Shown here piece by piece: positions 5,981 through 9,316 of a stretch of 9,316 bases of DNA. The number at the start of each line of letters is the position of its first letter. Within the stretch, counting starts at the first letter, position 1. This DNA comes from an uncultured Coprococcus sp. (GTDB lineage: Bacteria > Bacillota_A > Clostridia > Lachnospirales > Lachnospiraceae). The stretch spans positions 1 through 9,316 of the forward strand of contig CAAGAB010000334.1 in the NCBI GenBank assembly GCA_900767685.1, given 5' to 3'. A model generated the notes under the pieces. It worked only from the letters and a program-made list of their open reading frames with translations. It did no database searches and was not told where the DNA came from. A program made the position numbers and the translations under genes.

Positions 5981-6925
5981 ATGCATAAAATAAAAGTTAT
6001 AATTATTGGAATTGTTGGGGCTGTGGTGGTGTCCTATATTATTTCGACATTGTATACCAGATATAAATATCCGGTCAGTCTGCCAGATGATAGATCTAGT
6101 GGAAGGAGTGTGTGTATATATGAGAATGGGCAATATGACCTGATAGATGCGGAGGAGTATATAGATTCGGTTCTTTTAGGAGTCATGCAGGATGATTGGA
6201 ATGATGAGATGCTCAGGCTTATGGCTGTGCTCCTGCGTACGGGGGTGTATTACCAGATGGAGAATCAGGTGGAATCGCAGTCTGACAAATCTAATCTGAT
6301 AAATGAGACGGAATTGAGGGAGATCAGATATACATACTCAGAGTTAAAGAAAAAATGGGGGGAGGAATACAAGAATGCGTCCAGACGTTCAAAAAGTGCA
6401 GTTTCAGATACGCGAGGGGTGGTCATACGGTACGATGGTCAAGTTATTCTTCCCGCCTACCATGTGGTCAGTGTGGGACATACTGTAAGTGCGGAGGAGC
6501 TGTATGGGTATGACATTCCGTATCTGAGACAGGTGGATAGTGGCGCAGATAGAATGTCATCGGATTTTTACACCACTGGGTTATTCAGCGAAGACAGGTT
6601 GAGAAAAGTATTTGCCAGATGGCTGCCAGAAGGGCAGACCACGACGTCAGGAGGTGTGAATATCCTAAAGGCTACGCCGTCGGGGTTTGCCGTGACAATC
6701 GATGTGTTCGGCGCTGAAGTTAGTGCTTCGGATTTTTGCATGCAGCTGGGATTTCCGTCGACAAATGTGCACATAGACAAGCCGGATGATAAATATCGAG
6801 TGGTATCCATAGGCGTGGGAAATTCTTTGGGATTGTCTCTTTATGGAGCGGCTTTGCTTGCCGCAAATGGGGAAAGCTATGAGGAAATAATACAATATTA
6901 TTATAACGGCGTGACGGTGTCCTGA
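5981..6925 (+). CDS. SpoIID-like membrane protein with degenerate active site
   Basis: SpoIID proteins are membrane-anchored lytic transglycosylases that remodel peptidoglycan during forespore engulfment. This 314-residue protein has an N-terminal anchor (residues 4-25) and three SpoIID landmarks: EEYIDSVLLGVM...EMLRLMAVLLRT (58-87), the ILPAYHVVSVGHT segment (156-168), and GVGNSLGLSLYGA...ESYEEIIQYYYNGV (278-311). Aligned by eye to the usual EYVxGVVAxEMP motif, the catalytic Glu is Val68. In the usual GHGVGMSQYGA motif the His is Asn281 and the Gln is Leu287. His161 is kept. I infer a non-catalytic homologue. Upstream GGGGGAG (5971-5977) is a close ribosome site. No terminator separates it from the SpoIIQ-like gene 211 bp downstream, matching the spoIID-spoIIQ order known in clostridia. 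A LytB-type SpoIID paralogue is an alternative name. Confidence 0.82.
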   Translation: MHKIKVIIIGIVGAVVVSYIISTLYTRYKYPVSLPDDRSSGRSVCIYENGQYDLIDAEEYIDSVLLGVMQDDWNDEMLRLMAVLLRTGVYYQMENQVESQSDKSNLINETELREIRYTYSELKKKWGEEYKNASRRSKSAVSDTRGVVIRYDGQVILPAYHVVSVGHTVSAEELYGYDIPYLRQVDSGADRMSSDFYTTGLFSEDRLRKVFARWLPEGQTTTSGGVNILKATPSGFAVTIDVFGAEVSASDFCMQLGFPSTNVHIDKPDDKYRVVSIGVGNSLGLSLYGAALLAANGESYEEIIQYYYNGVTVS

Positions 6926-6964
6926 TAGAGAATACAATGGTCAAGGATGAAGTGCGAAGTTGAA

Positions 6965-7069
6965 ATGTATCAGGTGCAATAAGAGTTAGCAGCATTATGT
7001 ATCAGGTGCAATAAGAGTCAGCTGTATTATGTATCATTTGCAATGAGTGTCAGCTGTATTATGTATCAG
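6965..7069 (+). repeat. Tandem 32-bp repeats, three units plus a partial fourth
   Basis: Units at 6965-6996, 6997-7028 and 7029-7060 begin ATGTATCA and abut without spacers; a 9-bp partial fourth is at 7061-7069. Neighbouring units match at 29/32 and 28/32 positions. The exact 32-bp period is about three DNA turns, so equivalent bases lie on the same helix face. The array ends just before a TATAAT (7091-7096) in front of the SpoIIQ-like gene. Confidence 0.92.
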
Positions 7070-7090
7070 AAAAATAAATTGGCAGAAGTG

Positions 7091-7096
7091 TATAAT
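7091..7096 (+). promoter_or_regulatory. Possible -10 box of the SpoIIQ-like gene
   Basis: A perfect TATAAT lies about 40 bp before the ATG, but no TTGACA-like box stands 16-18 bp upstream. That would suit a promoter helped by an activator bound to the 32-bp repeats. The overlapping GGCAGAAGT (7081-7089) partly resembles a sigma-F -10, but its partner spacing is poor. Co-transcription with the SpoIID-like gene is also possible. Confidence 0.3.
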
Positions 7097-7136
7097 AGTC
7101 ACCTTTTCTGTGCATGCTACAGATGAGGTGATGATT

Positions 7137-7976
7137 ATGAAGAAATTTTTGAGCGGAGTAAAGAAGAACATATTCTATATCTCGCTTATCACAGGCATGG
7201 CAGTGCTTGTGACAGTGCTGGGACTTTATAACGCAAAGACGAATTCAAAGGAAAAAAATATTGTGATAGGACAGAACACACCGTATGGAGATACATCAGA
7301 ATCCGGACAGAAGACAAAGGAGACGCTGAGTGGCAAGGATAAGAATTCAGAAAGCACTCCTGACAAGAACACTACAGCTTCTGACGTTGTTCAGGAACAG
7401 ACAGATGAAGATGGTAACGATCAGATTAGCGATAGTACTGATCTAGCTGGCGATAGCGCGGATGATGAAACAGAAGATACAGCTCAGGAGTGTACACAGG
7501 ATGAAAACGAGGCAGCAGATTGTGCGACAGAGACCGCTGCAAGCGGAGATTCAGCACTCAATTATGATCCGAAGGAGAGCATCAGCTGGCCTCTTGCAGG
7601 TAACGTGATCATTCCCTACAGCATGGATACAACAGTGTATTATGAAACGCTGAATGAGTATAAGTGCAGTCCTGCCATGGTGATCGAGGCAAAGTCCGGC
7701 GACGAGGTAAAGGCGGTATACAAGTGTAAGGTGGCTGAGGTATCAAGCAATTCCGAACTGGGGAACTATGTAAAACTTGACCTAGGCAATGGCTATATAG
7801 TCACACTTGGACAGTTTGAGGATATAAAGGTTGCCCTCGGAGAGTATCTGGAAGCCGGCGATGTCGTGGGAACTATTGGCGAGCCAAGCCGGTTCTACAC
7901 CAAAGAAGGAACAAATCTCTACTTCGCAATAGAAAAAGACGGAAGTCCGGTAGACCCTATGCTGCTGATCCAGTAG
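7137..7976 (+). CDS. SpoIIQ-like membrane protein with degenerate M23 domain
   Basis: SpoIIQ is a forespore membrane protein with an M23 (LytM-like) domain that docks to SpoIIIAH across the engulfment septum. This 279-residue protein has a membrane segment (12-31), an acidic Ser/Thr/Asp/Glu linker (about 45-145), and an M23 fold beginning ISWPLAGNV (149-157), with SGDEVKAVYK, YVKLDLGNGYIVTLG and AGDVVGTIG. The metal sites appear gone. In the segment aligned to HxGxD the His is Ser178 and the Asp is Val182; in the segment aligned to HLHFE, NLYFA places Asn260 and Tyr262 at the His positions. It is thus probably a binding or structural protein. I chose ATG 7137, with GAGGTG six bases upstream, over the GTG at 7047 inside the tandem repeats. 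Position after a SpoIID-like gene supports the assignment. A generic M23 protein is the alternative. Confidence 0.82.
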   Translation: MKKFLSGVKKNIFYISLITGMAVLVTVLGLYNAKTNSKEKNIVIGQNTPYGDTSESGQKTKETLSGKDKNSESTPDKNTTASDVVQEQTDEDGNDQISDSTDLAGDSADDETEDTAQECTQDENEAADCATETAASGDSALNYDPKESISWPLAGNVIIPYSMDTTVYYETLNEYKCSPAMVIEAKSGDEVKAVYKCKVAEVSSNSELGNYVKLDLGNGYIVTLGQFEDIKVALGEYLEAGDVVGTIGEPSRFYTKEGTNLYFAIEKDGSPVDPMLLIQ

Positions 7977-7982
7977 CCGGAA

Positions 7983-8109
7983 GGGGGACAGGCACCTCCG
8001 TCCCCGTGGGGTCAGGTACCTCCGTCCCCTCCGTCCCCCGGAAGGGGGACAGGCACCTCCGTCCCCCGAAAGGGGTCAGGTACCTCCGTCCCCCTGAAAG
8101 GGGACGGGC
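7983..8109. repeat. REP-like cluster of GGGGAC...GTCCCC elements
   Basis: Four 22-bp imperfect palindromes occur at 7984-8005, 8008-8029, 8045-8066 and 8072-8093, plus fragments at 8030-8039 and 8100-8109. Two variants alternate: one has GACAGGCACCTCC at its centre, the other GTCAGGTACCTCC with an AGGTACCT palindrome. The pair is therefore duplicated as a dimer. The elements are much more GC-rich than the surroundings. They start 7 bp after the SpoIIQ-like stop. Similar sequences are, as I recall, scattered REP-type elements mobilised in trans by RAYT transposases; none is encoded here. Confidence 0.88.
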
Positions 8110-8116
8110 ATAAAAA

Positions 8117-8157
8117 ACAGCCATCTCTGTGGTTGAAACAGAGATGGCTGTCTTTTT
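8117..8157. terminator. Bidirectional terminator between the SpoIIQ-like gene and GH94
   Basis: A perfect 14-bp stem, ACAGCCATCTCTGT (8117-8130) with 8138-8151, and a 7-nt loop is flanked by an A-run on the left and CTTTTT on the right. It can stop transcription from both sides. Confidence 0.93.
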
Positions 8158-8175
8158 ATGTGTATGTTATGTCTG

Positions 8176-8195
8176 TATCACAGCAAGCTGTGATA
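8176..8195. repeat. Perfect 20-bp inverted repeat in the GH94 3' region
   Basis: TATCACAGC-AA-GCTGTGATA is a perfect 9-2-9 dyad, 9 bp past the GH94 stop codon and before the terminator. On the mRNA it would form an 8-bp hairpin with a 4-nt loop. No T-run follows, so it is not itself a terminator. It may protect the mRNA 3' end or bind a protein. Confidence 0.65.
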
Positions 8196-8204
8196 GGTAA
8201 GGCA

Positions 8205-9316
8205 TTAACCCATTACAACCTCTACAGTGTGAGTCTTGCCGTCGCCAAATGCTGGAAGAACATTGCCTTCGATGGCATTGCCATCAACTACAACGCTCTT
8301 AACGCCCTTGTTGATGTGATCAGGGTTAGAAACCTTGATGTCGTATGTAGCACCACGGAACTGACGAGTAGCTGTCATTCCATCCCATGCAGCAGGTATA
8401 GATGGATCAATCTTCAGACCATCGAAGTCTGCTGAGATACCAAGGATGTACTGTGATATAGCTACCATGTTCCAAGCAGCTGTACCTGTCAGCCATGAGT
8501 TCTTGCCCTGTCCGAAGTGGTTGCCTGGCTTGCCGATATCAGATCCGGCATCCTTACCACCGATCATCTGGCCGTATACATATGGCTCAGTTTTGTGTAT
8601 ATCTGATGTCTCCTCAGTGAAAGCAGGAGCTATCTCTGAGTAGTACTTAAATGCCTGGTCGCCGGCACCTGCGTATGCAGCAGCACAGATGATCCATGCA
8701 TTGTTATGTGTGAAGATTCCGGCATTCTCTTTGTATCCGCCTGGGTATGTAGAAATCTCGCCATACTGGATGTAATACTTTGTGAATGCTGGGTTGTTGA
8801 GTACAAGTCCATGCTGTGTGTTGAGTCTCTCATCGATTGCAGCAAGAGTCTTCTTGTCGCAGCCCTGATCCTTACCGATATCTGACATGATAGCGAATCC
8901 CTGTGGCTCGATGAAGATCTGACCTTCCTCGCACTCCTTAGATCCCATCTTCTCACCATTTGCATCGTAAGCTCTGAGGAACCAGTCGCCGTCCCATGCT
9001 GACTCCATGATGTTGGCCTTCATCTTGTCGATCTCAGCCTGAGCAGCATCAGCCTCAGCGTCCATTCCAAGGTGCTTAAGGATAGCAACGTAGTTAGGAC
9101 CTGCATATGTGAAGAGTGTAGCAACCATAACTGATTCAGCAACCTTTGAGTATCCGCCCTCAGCAGCGAACTTAGGGTTGGTGTATGTCTGGAAGCTCTC
9201 ACCTGGTGTATCTGAGAAGCATGAAAGGTTGATACAATCGTTCCAGTCAGCTCTCATTGCAAGTGGAAGTCCGTGTGGTCCAAGGTTGTTCACGATCTTG
9301 TAGAATGAAACCTTGA
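8205..9316 (-). CDS. Cellobiose phosphorylase, GH94 (C-terminal part, 5' end outside window)
   Basis: Cytoplasmic enzyme that phosphorolyses cellobiose to alpha-glucose-1-phosphate and glucose. About 369 residues of an expected roughly 800 are present; the frame stays open to the right edge ([10 protein letters not shown] before the first internal GTG), so the GTG at 9293 is not the start. The fragment carries the GH94 signature [13 protein letters not shown], in which the second Asp (codon 9239-9237) is the expected general acid. It also has [26 protein letters not shown], and a C-terminal beta domain ending in VEVVMG. These read as cellobiose phosphorylase rather than the longer cellodextrin phosphorylase, though the missing half would decide. 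Codon use is strongly biased like glgP, suggesting high expression. It converges on the SpoIIQ-like gene and ends at the shared terminator. Confidence 0.93.
   Translation of the reverse strand, partial: KVSFYKIVNNLGPHGLPLAMRADWNDCINLSCFSDTPGESFQTYTNPKFAAEGGYSKVAESVMVATLFTYAGPNYVAILKHLGMDAEADAAQAEIDKMKANIMESAWDGDWFLRAYDANGEKMGSKECEEGQIFIEPQGFAIMSDIGKDQGCDKKTLAAIDERLNTQHGLVLNNPAFTKYYIQYGEISTYPGGYKENAGIFTHNNAWIICAAAYAGAGDQAFKYYSEIAPAFTEETSDIHKTEPYVYGQMIGGKDAGSDIGKPGNHFGQGKNSWLTGTAAWNMVAISQYILGISADFDGLKIDPSIPAAWDGMTATRQFRGATYDIKVSNPDHINKGVKSVVVDGNAIEGNVLPAFGDGKTHTVEVVMG

Noticed and set aside
6965..7069. CRISPR array
   Set aside because: The repeats abut with no unique spacers, and no cas genes are present.
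7047..7136. A 30-codon extension of the SpoIIQ-like gene from a GTG at 7047
   Set aside because: It starts inside the 32-bp repeats with no ribosome site and does not resemble a membrane-protein N terminus; GAGGTG fits the ATG at 7137.
8133..8435. Plus-strand open frame across the terminator and GH94 3' end
   Set aside because: It starts inside the terminator hairpin and runs opposite a conserved GH94 coding sequence.
8630..8965. Minus-strand frame inside GH94
   Set aside because: It is an out-of-frame reading of the same strand as GH94, rich in Ser/Arg/His with no family features.

Overview
The window reads as chromosomal DNA of a low-to-moderate GC, anaerobic, fibre- or starch-using Firmicute, most likely a gut Lachnospiraceae (a Coprococcus/Butyrivibrio/Roseburia-type organism; the genus is inference). 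The reasons are consensus sigma-A promoters, strong AGGAGG-type ribosome sites, stem-loop plus T-run terminators, a clostridial SpoIID/SpoIIQ-like gene pair, and a glycan-phosphorylase plus cellulase gene set.

Layout, left to right: an AT-rich regulatory region (1-343) with a perfect operator-like dyad and a good promoter; glycogen phosphorylase glgP (+) and its terminator; an AT-rich gene of unknown function (+) with its own promoter and an unusual leader; a structured leader followed by a secreted GH5 endoglucanase (+); a terminator shared by two converging genes; a cold-shock protein gene (-) with a roughly 135-nt leader; a repeat-bearing intergenic region; a membrane-anchored SpoIID-like gene (+); three exact-period 32-bp tandem repeats; a membrane-anchored SpoIIQ/M23-like gene (+); a cluster of GGGGAC...GTCCCC REP-like elements; a second shared terminator; and the C-terminal part of a cellobiose phosphorylase (GH94, -) that runs off the right edge.

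Three genes form a carbohydrate theme. The GH5 enzyme would cut beta-glucan outside the cell, the GH94 enzyme would phosphorolyse imported cellobiose to glucose-1-phosphate plus glucose, and GlgP would release glucose-1-phosphate from glycogen or maltodextrin. Both phosphorylases save ATP.

The most unusual part is the SpoIID-like/SpoIIQ-like pair (5981-7976). Both proteins keep the fold-defining motifs and membrane anchors, but the aligned catalytic or metal-binding residues appear replaced in both. The Glu of the SpoIID lytic transglycosylase is Val, and all four recognisable M23 ligand positions in the SpoIIQ-like protein are changed. Each gene is preceded by its own family of short repeats. 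This suggests a catalytically silent, possibly structural, derivative of the engulfment peptidoglycan machinery.
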